Positions 26,361-34,779 of a stretch of DNA of 64,000 nucleotides are shown piece by piece (the stretch's first letter is position 1; every line of letters starts with the position of its first letter). A program made the position numbers and the translations under genes. The DNA lies in assembly GCF_007830235.1 (NCBI RefSeq), contig NZ_VLKI01000012.1:54997-118996 (forward strand), given 5' to 3'. The DNA is from Cytobacillus oceanisediminis. Its GTDB lineage: Bacteria > Bacillota > Bacilli > Bacillales > Cytobacillaceae. The notes beneath the pieces are model-generated. The model searched no databases. It worked only from the letters and a program-made list of their open reading frames with translations, and was not told the DNA's origin.

Positions 26361-27209
26361 TTGAAAGAAAGCTCATCAACCGAACGTTATATGCCTATGA
26401 CTTCCTCCACGAGCGGAATGATTGTTAATGAGGCAGACGGTGTGTACTGCCTGACAGTGCAGATTGTAAATATTTGTTTTGTACGGGTATCCGAGGAGCC
26501 CGGTGATTGGGTACTTGTCGATGCAGGCATGCCAAAGTCAGCTGACAAAATAATAGAAGCTGCCGAGGAGCTATACGGCGAGAATGCAAAACCGCGGGCC
26601 ATTATATTGACGCACGGCCATTTTGACCATGTTGGCGCCATTATCGATTTGGTCGAGCGCTGGCAGGTTCCTGTATACGCCCATCCGCTGGAGCTGCCAT
26701 TTTTAACAGGACAACAAGATTACCCTAAACCGGATGCCAGTGTAGAAGGCGGATTGGTTGCCAAAATATCCCCGGCCTTTCCGCATGAAGGCATTGATCT
26801 GGGTACCCATGTTCAGTCTCTGCCTGAGGATGAAAGCGTTCCGCATATGGCGGGATGGAAATGGATCCACACACCGGGCCATACACCTGGACATGTTTCA
26901 TTGTTCAGAGAAGCTGACCGTGTCTTAATTGCGGGCGACGCTTTTGTAACGGTGAAACAGGAATCACTTTACAGCGTGCTGACACAGGAGCAGGAAGTCA
27001 GCGGCCCGCCGCGCTATTTAACAACCGATTGGGAAGCAGCCCGCACCTCAGTCCAGAAACTTGAGGCGCTGCAGCCGACTGTTGCAATTACAGGACATGG
27101 CGTCCCAATGGCTGCCGGTACATTAAGAGAAAACCTCGCCAAGCTGGTCAATGAATTTGACGAAATCGCCATCCCGGACCACGGAAAATATGTAGACGGC
27201 GAACGCTAA
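26361..27209 (+). CDS. MBL-fold metallo-hydrolase
   Basis: A 282-residue metallo-beta-lactamase-fold hydrolase. The metal motif THGHFDHVG lies near residue 84, with HTPGHTPGHVSLF and the bridging aspartate in LIAGDAFVT further on, and the last His in ITGHGVPM. The start is TTG 26361, with GGGAGGT about seven bases upstream; the longer reading frame from 26178 covers a non-coding leader. It resembles glyoxalase II-like and lactonase-like MBL proteins of bacilli. The substrate is unknown. It is single, with a strong terminator. Confidence 0.85.
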   Translation: MKESSSTERYMPMTSSTSGMIVNEADGVYCLTVQIVNICFVRVSEEPGDWVLVDAGMPKSADKIIEAAEELYGENAKPRAIILTHGHFDHVGAIIDLVERWQVPVYAHPLELPFLTGQQDYPKPDASVEGGLVAKISPAFPHEGIDLGTHVQSLPEDESVPHMAGWKWIHTPGHTPGHVSLFREADRVLIAGDAFVTVKQESLYSVLTQEQEVSGPPRYLTTDWEAARTSVQKLEALQPTVAITGHGVPMAAGTLRENLAKLVNEFDEIAIPDHGKYVDGER

Positions 27210-27213
27210 AAGC

Positions 27214-27250
27214 AAGCAAGGTTCACTTTGAAGAGTGGACCTTGCTTTTT
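27214..27250 (+). terminator. Terminator of MBL hydrolase gene
   Basis: AAGCAAGGTTCACT pairs with AGAGTGGACCTTGCTT and is followed by a T run. Confidence 0.88.
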
Positions 27251-27322
27251 TGTGATGTTTAAAAGCATCAAAAAAAGGAAGAGTATAGAAACAGATATTT
27301 TAATAGTTCAGGAGGTTAGAGT

Positions 27323-27667
27323 ATGCATCTGGAAAACTTTAAAGACCAGAAAATCCAAATAAAATTCAAAAACTTTCCGAATGACCTGGTAGGTCCTACA
27401 ACCGGCATTTACCAGCCGGATGAATGGTACCTTGTCAAATTGATCAAAACGGAAAGTATGGGGATCTGGGTTGAAAATCCTTGCTTCAAACGCACAAAAA
27501 TCCAGGAAGAAGACGGTACAGACATCCCTGAGAAAGAGCAGAAAGAGGAAGATTGTGTGACCCACTTCCTCATCCGCTGGGACTATATCAGCTCTGTCAT
27601 CACTTTTCCGGATGATAAAACACTCGGTGTTGATAAAAAAGCTAAATTAATAGGTTTCCAGCCTTAA
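27323..27667 (+). CDS. Conserved hypothetical protein (114 aa)
   Basis: A soluble, charged 114-residue protein with no family I can name. It is likely beta-rich: alternating hydrophobic patterns such as WYLVKLIKTESMGIWVENP and HFLIRWDYISSVITFP flank a hydrophilic loop (EEDGTDIPEKEQKEED). CAGGAGGT lies about seven bases before ATG 27323 and a perfect terminator follows, so it is a real single gene. No signal peptide or membrane segment. Confidence 0.75.
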   Translation: MHLENFKDQKIQIKFKNFPNDLVGPTTGIYQPDEWYLVKLIKTESMGIWVENPCFKRTKIQEEDGTDIPEKEQKEEDCVTHFLIRWDYISSVITFPDDKTLGVDKKAKLIGFQP

Positions 27668-27678
27668 TATAGCAGCAG

Positions 27679-27706
27679 GTCCCCGGTTCCGTGCCGGGGA
27701 CTTTTT
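27679..27706 (+). terminator. Terminator of 114-aa protein gene
   Basis: GTCCCCGG and CCGGGGAC form an 8-bp stem with a T5 tail. Confidence 0.88.
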
Positions 27707-27709
27707 GGT

Positions 27710-27822
27710 TTGGCCGATAAATTGGACGTTTCGTTGATATAATGATAATTTTCATTGATATACTTAAAATTTCGTTGATATATTTATTTTTTCGTTGATA
27801 TATGACTGGTTTTCGTTGGTAA
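27710..27822 (+). repeat. 20-bp-phased array, word TTCGTTGATA
   Basis: Units begin at 27730, 27751 (TTCATTGATA), 27771, 27791 and 27812 (TTCGTTGGT), with a decayed first unit (TTGGCCGATAA) at 27710. Steps are 20, 21, 20, 20 and 21 bp. It starts directly after the terminator of the preceding gene. Confidence 0.9.
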
Positions 27823-27852
27823 AGCTGATTTGCCTACACTTTTTTGGCAGCT

Positions 27853-27921
27853 GAACCGATTACCTGTCGGTTCAAAATTATTTCTGCTATTTTAATCTGT
27901 TTTTACTGCTGTTAGCAGTAT
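27853..27921. other. Two intergenic hairpins
   Basis: TGAACCGA/TCGGTTCA (27853-27875) and TACTGCT/AGCAGTA (27905-27921) are short perfect stems between the array and the small ORF. Neither has a convincing U tract. Confidence 0.35.
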
Positions 27922-27975
27922 AATTCTCTAACAAATTCCTAATTTTCTCGGCAAGACATCTGTCGGCTGACTGCT

Positions 27976-28104
27976 TTACATCTTTTTGCCGGCCAGTAGT
28001 ACATCTTCGTTCCCAAGAAAGTTAATGCGCTCAGATACCAGCGTTTGCCCGCTCAAATTGCCAAAAGTTTTCCGATGATTCACAGCCTTTTTTCGCTGGA
28101 CCAT
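27976..28104 (-). CDS. Possible 42-aa small protein
   Basis: A minus-strand frame from ATG 28104 to TAA 27976 encodes a basic 42-residue peptide (starts MVQRKKAVNHRKTFGNLSGQ, ends NEDVLLAGKKM). The purine-rich GAAGAAGTAGG precedes the ATG closely, so the ribosome site is imperfect. The composition looks protein-like rather than random, but no family or promoter is recognised. It diverges from the dehydrogenase at 28221. Confidence 0.35.
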   Translation of the reverse strand: MVQRKKAVNHRKTFGNLSGQTLVSERINFLGNEDVLLAGKKM

Positions 28105-28149
28105 CCTACTTCTTCTCTAATTTCCCTCTTATATTAGAAAACTTCCCAA

Positions 28150-28177
28150 TTACAGCTCCTCCCCTTTTTGCTATGAT
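28150..28177 (+). promoter_or_regulatory. Promoter of D-2-hydroxyacid dehydrogenase
   Basis: TTACAG, a 16-bp spacer and TATGAT end 43 bp before the ATG, a plausible SigA promoter. Confidence 0.6.
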
Positions 28178-28220
28178 ATATTTACCGACTTTTCTAAAAA
28201 TAAGTAACGGAGGCTTAACT

Positions 28221-29183
28221 ATGTTAAAAAAAACCTGCATTGTCACGCATGATCTTGAACAATCACAGCTTGAGAAAATAAATGAAATCATCCCAGATTG
28301 GGAACTCATCTCAGGTAAAGATCCCGAGATATGGATGGATTACGTAAAGGAAGCAGAAGTAATCGCCGGCTGGAAAAAGGAGATTGGGCAACATATCCTG
28401 GAAGAAAACACAAAACTCCGCTGGTTCCAATCCTGGAGCGCCGGAGTCGACTCCCTGCCTCTTGCAAAAATGGAATCCCAGGGCATTCAAATCACAAGCG
28501 CAAACGGCGTCCATGCCAATCCGATTTCGGAAACGATTTTTGCCCTTATGCTTGCACTAACCCGAAAAATCCATACATATGTAAAAAATCAGCAATCCAA
28601 AAAATGGCATCATTCCGGCATGAAGCTTGAAATTCACAATAAAACCATCGGCATCATCGGTGTGGGTGCCATTGGCAAAGAAACTGCCAAGATCGCCAAA
28701 GCTTTTGGCATGAAGGTTCTGGGCGTTCGCCACTCAGGAAAACCCGAAGAATATGCAGATGAAATGTACACATCCAGCCAGCTGAACGATGTGCTTCCGC
28801 AATGTGATTATGTTGCCATCACCCTGCCGCTTACAAAAGAAACAAGACAATTATTCGGCGCCGAACAATTCTTACTAATGAAGGATACTGCCTTTTTCAT
28901 CAATATCGGACGTGGTGAAATTGTCGTGGAAAATGACCTGATTGCTGCACTGCAGGATGGCCAAATTGCCGGTGCAGGCCTTGATGTTTTTGAAAAAGAA
29001 CCTCTGGGTGAGGACAGCCCGCTTTGGGAGCTTGAAAATGTAATCGTTACTCCTCATACGGCCGGGTCTACAGAGTTCTATAATCAGCGCGTTATCGAGG
29101 ATATCTTTATTCCCAATTTAAAAAACTATGTAAAAGGAGAAAGACCAGCCATCAACCTGGTCGATTACCGAAAAGGTTATTAA
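28221..29183 (+). CDS. D-2-hydroxyacid dehydrogenase
   Basis: A 320-residue NAD(P)-dependent dehydrogenase of the D-isomer-specific 2-hydroxyacid family (SerA/GyaR/LdhA fold). The nucleotide-binding motif is IGIIGVGAIGKETAK near residue 144; catalytic residues are the Arg in NIGRGEIV, the Glu in FEKEPLGE and the His in VTPHTAGS. The start is ATG 28221, seven bases after GGAGG. The natural 2-keto acid (glyoxylate, hydroxypyruvate or pyruvate) cannot be told from sequence. It lacks the C-terminal ACT domain of biosynthetic SerA, so a phosphoglycerate dehydrogenase role is less likely. Confidence 0.88.
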   Translation: MLKKTCIVTHDLEQSQLEKINEIIPDWELISGKDPEIWMDYVKEAEVIAGWKKEIGQHILEENTKLRWFQSWSAGVDSLPLAKMESQGIQITSANGVHANPISETIFALMLALTRKIHTYVKNQQSKKWHHSGMKLEIHNKTIGIIGVGAIGKETAKIAKAFGMKVLGVRHSGKPEEYADEMYTSSQLNDVLPQCDYVAITLPLTKETRQLFGAEQFLLMKDTAFFINIGRGEIVVENDLIAALQDGQIAGAGLDVFEKEPLGEDSPLWELENVIVTPHTAGSTEFYNQRVIEDIFIPNLKNYVKGERPAINLVDYRKGY

Positions 29184-29189
29184 CAGAAA

Positions 29190-29236
29190 AGAGAGGGTGT
29201 CCCAAAAGTATAACTTTCGGGCACCCTCTTTTTTTC
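29190..29236 (+). terminator. Terminator made from MITE-like end
   Basis: AGAGGGTGTCC pairs with GGGCACCCTCT, followed by a T7 run, just after the dehydrogenase stop. The left arm is also the left inverted end (GAGGGTGTCCCAAAAG) of the repeat element spanning 29193-29411. Confidence 0.8.
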
Positions 29237-29411
29237 CTCTATAAAATTGGCCTGTTGATTTCCGCTCCAGGGACTCGCTTTCCGCGGGCGGTCCGGGAGC
29301 CTCCTCGGTGCATTCGCACCTGCGGGGTCTCCCGCTGACTCGCTTCTCCCGCAGGAGTCTCGCCCCTTCCGCTCCAATCAACAGGGTGCAAAAACCTTTT
29401 GAGACAGCCTC
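29193..29411. mobile_element. Structured repeat copy 3 in different ends
   Basis: The same structured core as at 23512 and 54912 lies here between CTGTTGATT (about 29252) and AATCAACAG (about 29376). The outer inverted ends are different: GAGGGTGTCCCAAAAG at 29193-29208 and CTTTTGAGACAGCCTC at 29396-29411, which match at 14 of 16 positions. There is no GGCTCTGTTAAA. It ends four bp before the DUF421 stop codon. Confidence 0.8.
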
Positions 29412-29414
29412 CTT

Positions 29415-30092
29415 TTATTTTTTATATGTCACTATATAAAACCCTTCCTTCTCTGACCACTCTGCACAGAAAATATCTTTGATATCGTTGTACCCTGCTT
29501 TCTTAATCGAGTCCTTTAGCCACTCTCCATCTTTTCCAACCATCTTTAGGCCAGATTCCACAACTTCTCCTTCATCAATCAATAAAATGGAAGGGTCTAT
29601 GTCTTCAGTATCCATGCCCATCATTTCAGGAGTAACAGGATCTTCCTTTCGATACTTCATTACACTTAAGCCGCCATTTGTCTCAAGATAGGCATATTTT
29701 ACTTCGTTCATGCTAAATATACCTCTTTGCCGCAGCATTGTCCGCAGCTGCTCCATTTCAAGATGGTTCTTCTGCATTTCCCCCACATTCAGCTTTCCAT
29801 CCTTAACAATGATGGATTCGCTTCCTTTTAGAATAGATCTGAAAAAGTTCTTCTTTTTGGCGAGGATTTCAATAATATATATAAGGCCACCCCAAAGAAC
29901 AGCAGAATAGGCAACTTGCAGCGGCGTAACTTTATTATCATAGATCGTTTCCTCTACAATCCCACCCAGAACAACAGCATATAAGAAATCAAATGGGGTA
30001 ACCTGGGATAATTCTTTTTTTCCCAGAAGACGCGTTACAGCTAACAATGTTACTAATCCCACTACCATTTTGATTGTAATCGATAAATACAT
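29415..30092 (-). CDS. DUF421 membrane protein (YetF family), paralog 1
   Basis: A 225-residue protein of the YetF/DUF421 family. Three N-terminal membrane helices (within about residues 1-85) carry TRLLGKKELSQVTPFDFLYA; a cytoplasmic domain follows with SIIVKDGKLNVGEMQKNHL and LRTMLRQRGIFSM. YetF-type proteins occur in many spore formers; the exact role is not settled. The start is ATG 30092 behind GAGGAGG. The upstream region contains GTATTC-N13-GGGAAT, a weak resemblance to a SigB promoter. A second member lies at 57473-58132. Confidence 0.85.
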   Translation of the reverse strand: MYLSITIKMVVGLVTLLAVTRLLGKKELSQVTPFDFLYAVVLGGIVEETIYDNKVTPLQVAYSAVLWGGLIYIIEILAKKKNFFRSILKGSESIIVKDGKLNVGEMQKNHLEMEQLRTMLRQRGIFSMNEVKYAYLETNGGLSVMKYRKEDPVTPEMMGMDTEDIDPSILLIDEGEVVESGLKMVGKDGEWLKDSIKKAGYNDIKDIFCAEWSEKEGFYIVTYKK

Positions 30093-30179
30093 GCAAGTTT
30101 CCTCCTCTCTCTATAGCCTCTCTATTCCCTTTTTTTAGCCTTGAATACATTTTTCACCCTTCCATTTTTTTGAAAAAGA

Positions 30180-30207
30180 AAAAGCAAAGGCATTGGCCCT
30201 TGCTTTT
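30180..30207. terminator. Terminator of EamA transporter gene
   Basis: AAAAGCAAGGGCC pairs imperfectly with GCATTGGCCCTTGCTTTT's complement: the arms are AAAGCAA-GG and CC-TTGCTTT, with A-rich flank giving Us on the minus strand. Confidence 0.75.
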
Positions 30208-30209
30208 AC

Positions 30210-31133
30210 TTAAATATGATGGCTATGACGTTTGCGCCTCTGCCTTATTACCAGCTCCTCCAATGCTCCTGAACCAAATAAAACACCCGCGACAATCAGG
30301 ACAAGTCCCAGCAAATGGTTTACAGTAATCACTTCGCCTAGAATCAGGGCAGAGCCAGCTAAGGAGAAGAAAGTGTTCAGATTCAGAAAAATACTGGCTT
30401 CTGCAGGTCCGATTTTACTGATGGCCGTGTTATAAACCATATGTCCAACAGCGGTTGCCAATACCGCAGATGCTGCAAATGCCGCCCACACATATGCTGG
30501 TGCTTCGGACATGCCCTTCAGCCCTCCAGGTTCCATGAAGCTCCCAAGGGCAAACAAAATCACTCCGCCAAATATCAGCATATAGCCGGTCAACAGCCGT
30601 GGGTCAAGTGTTTTCGAAGCCTTGCTGATCACAATAAAGCTAAGGGCCTGTGACAGGATGGATAAAAACACGTAAAAGTCACCCTGTGATAAGCTGGAGA
30701 CTCCTTTACCTCCTGAAAGTACGATGAACGTGACACCAGCACCCCCAAGCAGGAATCCAAGCACCTGGATACCTGTAGGCTTATTTCTCAGTATGATAGT
30801 AGACAAAATCGCCGTCAGAAGCGGCCCGGCACCTAAAATAAGCCCGCCATTTACTGCACTTGTCTGAGTCAGCCCTATTGCCAAAAGGAGATGATGGCTC
30901 ACAACGCTGAGAAGGCCTCCGAACATAATAAAGTTCATTTCCCTGAAACTCGGCTTTCTCACTTTTCCCATAGCGCCCAATATGATAAATACGCTTAGAC
31001 CCGCAGCTAGTATCCGCAGGGAAGTAATCGTAACCGGCGGAAAATAGCTGACAAGAATTTTAATAATGCTAACATTCAATCCCCATGTGGCCATAATGAA
31101 AGTGAGAATAAAATAAGTTTGCAGGTTTTTCAC
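30210..31133 (-). CDS. EamA/DMT-family transporter
   Basis: A 307-residue, ten-helix drug/metabolite transporter with two EamA repeats (about 8-140 and 155-290), for example AVNGGLILGAGPLLTAI and SKIGPAEASIFLNLNTFFSL. GTG 31133 is taken as the start because AGAAGGA lies six bases upstream; the longer frame from 31178 lacks a ribosome site. Members export amino acids, metabolites or drugs; the substrate is unknown. It is single and has its own terminator. Confidence 0.83.
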   Translation of the reverse strand: MKNLQTYFILTFIMATWGLNVSIIKILVSYFPPVTITSLRILAAGLSVFIILGAMGKVRKPSFREMNFIMFGGLLSVVSHHLLLAIGLTQTSAVNGGLILGAGPLLTAILSTIILRNKPTGIQVLGFLLGGAGVTFIVLSGGKGVSSLSQGDFYVFLSILSQALSFIVISKASKTLDPRLLTGYMLIFGGVILFALGSFMEPGGLKGMSEAPAYVWAAFAASAVLATAVGHMVYNTAISKIGPAEASIFLNLNTFFSLAGSALILGEVITVNHLLGLVLIVAGVLFGSGALEELVIRQRRKRHSHHI

Positions 31134-31296
31134 AATCGATCCTTCTTTCCAAAAATCAACTATTATAATGCCTTCCATTTTATCACAATTGATATATCTT
31201 TGGCCTTTTAAAGCTCCATAGAGATTATATTAGTTTGCATGAAAAAATATCCGGAAGGATAAAATAACCATCAGCGATTGGCAGGGAGGGATATTA

Positions 31297-31866
31297 TTGA
31301 CACCCAAGCAGGAGAAATTTTTTCAGAAGCTCGTATCATTGCAAGAGGAACTCGCATCTCAGTCAATGGAGTATTGGAATCTGTACTCGCACCTTGGCAC
31401 CTGGCAGTTTTGGACCGTAACTGTTCTGCTGGTGGGTCCCTTAATCCTTGTTTTTTTAAAAATTGATCGGGAACATATTTTTCAAATCGGCTTTTTCGGA
31501 TTCGCTGTCCATATTCTATTTGCCTATGTAGATGCAGCTGGAATCCGCTTTGGCCTGTGGGGATACCCTTATCAGCTTTTCCCTTTCATACCCAGTTTTT
31601 CTTTGGACGCCGCCATCATCCCTGTAACCATTATGCTCGTTTACCAATGGACTTTAAAAAACAAGAAAAATTATTACCTCTATGCCTTACTAACCGCTCT
31701 TGGATTTGGTTTCGGCTTTAAACCATTATTGGTTGCCCATGGCTTATTTGAAAAATATAAGTGGGTCAATTACATTTATATCTTTTTCATTTACATCATT
31801 CTGTTCCTGCTGGCATATTGGCTGACCCAGCTCTTTCAGTGGATGCATAAAAAAAGCGAAAAATAA
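31297..31866 (+). CDS. CBO0543-family membrane protein
   Basis: A 189-residue protein with about five membrane helices after a helical, charged N-terminus (TPKQEKFFQKLVSLQEELAS). The family of Bacillus and Clostridium membrane proteins carries the block GLWGYPYQLFPFIPSFSLDA seen here. Function unknown. The start is TTG 31297, six bases after GGGAGGG. It ends just before rpiA, which has its own promoter. Confidence 0.7.
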   Translation: MTPKQEKFFQKLVSLQEELASQSMEYWNLYSHLGTWQFWTVTVLLVGPLILVFLKIDREHIFQIGFFGFAVHILFAYVDAAGIRFGLWGYPYQLFPFIPSFSLDAAIIPVTIMLVYQWTLKNKKNYYLYALLTALGFGFGFKPLLVAHGLFEKYKWVNYIYIFFIYIILFLLAYWLTQLFQWMHKKSEK

Positions 31867-31903
31867 ATTTCCAACCTTTGGATACCCCCACCCAATCATT
31901 TGT

Positions 31904-31909
31904 TATAAT
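31904..31909 (+). promoter_or_regulatory. rpiA promoter -10
   Basis: TATAAT stands 20 bp before the rpiA start; no strong -35 at 16-18 bp spacing is seen (TTGGAT is 20 bp away). The transcript would have a leader of only about 13 nt. Confidence 0.4.
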
Positions 31910-31928
31910 GGTTAAAAATGGATATGTG

Positions 31929-32618
31929 ATGGTGCTAGATACTAAGACTATACAGAAAAAAACGGCTGGACAAAAAGCAGCCGAATTTGTAAAAAACGGA
32001 ATGACCATCGGCTTAGGTTCAGGTTCTACTGTTTATTGGATGTTAAAGATGCTTGGTGAGCAGGTGGATCAGGGCCTGAATATTAAAGGAATTCCTTCTT
32101 CTTTAAGAACGGAGGGATGGGCGAAGGAATTTAACATTCCACTGACTGATTTTTCCCAGGTGCAGAGACTAGATCTTGCTATTGATGGTGCTGATGAAGT
32201 TGACCCTGACTTTAATCTAATAAAAGGCGGAGGAGGATCGCTTCTCCGTGAAAAACTTGTAGATGCCAATTCCGACAGGCTTATCATCATTATAGATGAG
32301 TCCAAGATGGTGTATCAATTAGGTAAGTTCCCCCTTCCTGTAGAGGTTGTATCTTTCGGATGGGAAGTAACTGCACAAAGAATTGGAGATCTTGGCGCTA
32401 TTCCTGAACTAAGAAAAAAAGACGGAGATATTTTTGTTTCAAACAATGGAAACTACATATTAGATTGCAAGTTCAAACAGATTTCGAACCCTAAAGAGCT
32501 TCATAATCAGCTTAAAGAGTTATTAGGGGTGGTAGAGACCGGGTTATTTATTGGAATGACAGATTTAGTCATCGTTGGCAGCGGAGAATCAGTAAAGATA
32601 TATGAAAAAAAACAATGA
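31929..32618 (+). CDS. rpiA: Ribose-5-phosphate isomerase A
   Basis: A 229-residue RpiA interconverting ribose-5-P and ribulose-5-P. Family blocks GLGSGSTV (near residue 29), LAIDGADEVDPDFNLIKGGG and LLREK with the catalytic Glu/Lys region are present. The start at ATG 31929 is chosen by family length although its ribosome site is weak; in-frame ATG 31908 overlaps the -10 box. B. subtilis uses the unrelated RpiB, so an RpiA here is notable. It converges on an operon with hexulose-phosphate synthase and isomerase, whose product is ribulose-5-P chemistry, which suggests a shared pentose-phosphate role. Confidence 0.92.
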   Translation: MVLDTKTIQKKTAGQKAAEFVKNGMTIGLGSGSTVYWMLKMLGEQVDQGLNIKGIPSSLRTEGWAKEFNIPLTDFSQVQRLDLAIDGADEVDPDFNLIKGGGGSLLREKLVDANSDRLIIIIDESKMVYQLGKFPLPVEVVSFGWEVTAQRIGDLGAIPELRKKDGDIFVSNNGNYILDCKFKQISNPKELHNQLKELLGVVETGLFIGMTDLVIVGSGESVKIYEKKQ

Positions 32619-32620
32619 AA

Positions 32621-32648
32621 AAAGAGAGGATTTTCCCTCTCCTTTTTC
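32621..32648. terminator. Bidirectional terminator, rpiA / kdg operon
   Basis: AAAGAGAGG and CCCTCTCCTTT pair between the converging ends of rpiA and the cupin gene, with A-rich and T-rich flanks. Confidence 0.8.
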
Positions 32649-32652
32649 TGCA

Positions 32653-32964
32653 TTAGACTGGAAGCAAGTCCTTCCGAATCGGTGTGAAAACATCCATAAT
32701 AACACATTCCTCTATTACTTTTACCTGATGTTTTACATTGGAAGGAATGTATTGAATGTCTCCCTTATTCAGGATTCTTTTTTCTCCATTTACTTCAAAC
32801 TCTACTTTTCCTTTTTCAATATAGCTAATCTGCTCCTCTGGATGCTGGTCAATGTCTCCCAGAAATCCTTGTTCCAATTCCACTTTTACAATCATTAATG
32901 AACCATCACTGCTTAATATATCTCTCTTTACCATGATGTCTTCCTTTCCGTATGCGATTTTCAC
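32653..32964 (-). CDS. KdgF-like cupin
   Basis: A 103-residue single-domain cupin, last gene of the operon. The core reads QHPEEQISYIEKGKVEFEV then GDIQYIPSNVKHQV and ends VIMDVFTPIRKDLL, much like KdgF, which linearises unsaturated uronates during pectin and alginate breakdown. KdgF normally binds metal through two His, a Gln and a third His; here the first His position is Asp (DIDQHPEEQ), while the second His, Gln and last His remain. GTG 32964 gives family length, but ATG 32934 has the better ribosome site (GGAAGACATC region). Context with KDG kinase and aldolase supports a uronate role. Confidence 0.72.
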   Translation of the reverse strand: MKIAYGKEDIMVKRDILSSDGSLMIVKVELEQGFLGDIDQHPEEQISYIEKGKVEFEVNGEKRILNKGDIQYIPSNVKHQVKVIEECVIMDVFTPIRKDLLPV

Positions 32965-32987
32965 TGCACAGCTTTTATAATCATTTG

Positions 32988-34277
32988 TTAAAATAAGCCT
33001 GGATTAATTAACTTTGGAATATAAAAGGCAATATCCGGGAAAAAGGCCACAAAGAGCAATACAGCTAAGACAATCAATAGATATGGCGTTACAGCCGATA
33101 ATGATCGTTCAATGCTCAGTTTACCAATTTTAGCTGCCAATAATAAACACAATCCATAAGGCGGAGTAACCAGTCCGATAGCAAGAGTCATTACAACAAT
33201 AAGACCTAAATGAACAGGGTCGATACCAAATTGAGTAGCAGTCGGCAAAATAACAGGAACGAATAGGATCATTGCTGGAATGGCATCCATAAAAGTTCCT
33301 ACAAATAGGAAGAACGCTATGATAATCAATATGAATACCCATTTGGCTCCAACATTATTAACAAAGAACTCCTGCGCCATGGTAGACAATTGGTAGTAAC
33401 TCATAAGCTCCCCCAGCGCGCTTGCAGCAGCAAGGGCAAATAGGGACAATGAACTTAATGCAAGAGTATCCATTAATATTTTTGGTAAATCGGATATCTT
33501 TAATGTTTTATAGAAAAACATGCTGATTAAAAGTGTATAAAGGGATGCAACAGCAGCTGCTTCAGTCGCTGTAAAGAATCCGGAGATAATTCCGCCAATG
33601 ATAATGATTGGTGTAATCAGGGCAGGAACTGTCTCATACACCAGCTTTAAAAACTGCTGGACAGTTGCTCTATCAGCCCTTGGATAGCCTTTTTTCAAAG
33701 CCATAATATAGACGAAAAGCATCATGCCTACACCCACTAAAACACCTGGGACAATTCCGCCCAGGAATAAAGCGCCAACAGAGGCATTTGTTAAACCGGC
33801 AAAGATAATCATTGGGATACTTGGCGGAATAATAACACCTATTGTTGAGGATGCAGCCGTAACTCCCACTGCTGTTTCTGTGTCATAGCCTTGCTTTTTC
33901 ATGTTGGGAATCAAGATTTTCCCTACCCCAGCTGTATCTGCCTGGGCAGCACCTGATACACCTGCAAAGATCATAGAAACCAGTATATTGGCGTGTGCCA
34001 ACCCGCCTCGAATATGCCCTACAACAGCAAGGGAAAGGTCGATTAGCTTTTGTGATATTTTTCCGCTGTTCATCAAGTTAGCTGCCAGGATAAACAGGGG
34101 AACGGCAAGCAAAACAAAGGAATCAATGCCATTTAGCATTTTCATAGGAACAGTTACTTCTGGAATATAAGGAACACTAAATATTCCAAGAAGAGCTACA
34201 ATACCTATTACAAAAGCAATCGGAACCCCTATGAGCATTAGAATCAGGAATAATCCTACTAGAATAATGCCAATCAT
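32988..34277 (-). CDS. dctM: TRAP transporter large permease DctM
   Basis: A 429-residue, roughly 12-helix large membrane subunit of a tripartite periplasmic-type (TRAP) sodium-driven importer. Typical blocks are LIGVPIAFVIGIVALLGI, VSGAAQADTAGVGKILIP and GLVTPPYGLCLL. Its ATG overlaps the dctQ stop by four bases (ATGA), so the two are translationally coupled. The substrate is probably an acid sugar given the operon. Confidence 0.93.
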   Translation of the reverse strand: MIGIILVGLFLILMLIGVPIAFVIGIVALLGIFSVPYIPEVTVPMKMLNGIDSFVLLAVPLFILAANLMNSGKISQKLIDLSLAVVGHIRGGLAHANILVSMIFAGVSGAAQADTAGVGKILIPNMKKQGYDTETAVGVTAASSTIGVIIPPSIPMIIFAGLTNASVGALFLGGIVPGVLVGVGMMLFVYIMALKKGYPRADRATVQQFLKLVYETVPALITPIIIIGGIISGFFTATEAAAVASLYTLLISMFFYKTLKISDLPKILMDTLALSSLSLFALAAASALGELMSYYQLSTMAQEFFVNNVGAKWVFILIIIAFFLFVGTFMDAIPAMILFVPVILPTATQFGIDPVHLGLIVVMTLAIGLVTPPYGLCLLLAAKIGKLSIERSLSAVTPYLLIVLAVLLFVAFFPDIAFYIPKLINPGLF

Positions 34278-34750
34278 ATGTTAGCCTCCCTTCCCTTTAG
34301 TTGTTTAAAGTTATTAATCAGGTGGTTTACAGAATAGATGGACATTGTAAGCCCCATGATCGGAATGGAAATCCAGACATAACCCATTTTCATAGCAGGA
34401 AGTGAGGCCCAATTATAATTCCAGAAGTTCTGCACAGCCTGGATTCCATAATAAAATAAAGCCAGAGCAAACAATAATACAATAAAATCAATAACGATTA
34501 AAAGACCTGCTTTGGATTTGCCCTGGAGTTTTTGTTCTAAAAAGTCAAAGCTAAAATGTTCTTTTTTATTCACCATAACGGAGGCACCCATAAAGACTGA
34601 CCAGATGAATGAATAATTAGCTGCTTCCTCTGTCCAAATAACCGGTATTCCCAAGTGCCTTGTGACTATTTGAATAATAATTGCAATAAAAAATATCGAT
34701 AAGCTTATAACACCGATGCCCATTTGAATCTTCTCAAGAATCTTAATCAT
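34274..34750 (-). CDS. dctQ: TRAP transporter small permease DctQ
   Basis: A 158-residue, four-helix small subunit of the TRAP importer. The family block PVIWTEEAANYSFIWSVFMG and KKEHFSFDF are present. GGAGGG lies 12 bases before ATG 34750. It overlaps dctM by four bases and is separated from dctP by a hairpin. Confidence 0.92.
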   Translation of the reverse strand: MIKILEKIQMGIGVISLSIFFIAIIIQIVTRHLGIPVIWTEEAANYSFIWSVFMGASVMVNKKEHFSFDFLEQKLQGKSKAGLLIVIDFIVLLFALALFYYGIQAVQNFWNYNWASLPAMKMGYVWISIPIMGLTMSIYSVNHLINNFKQLKGREANI

Positions 34751-34779
34751 GCTTATCGTCTTCCCTCCTATTAAGGATT

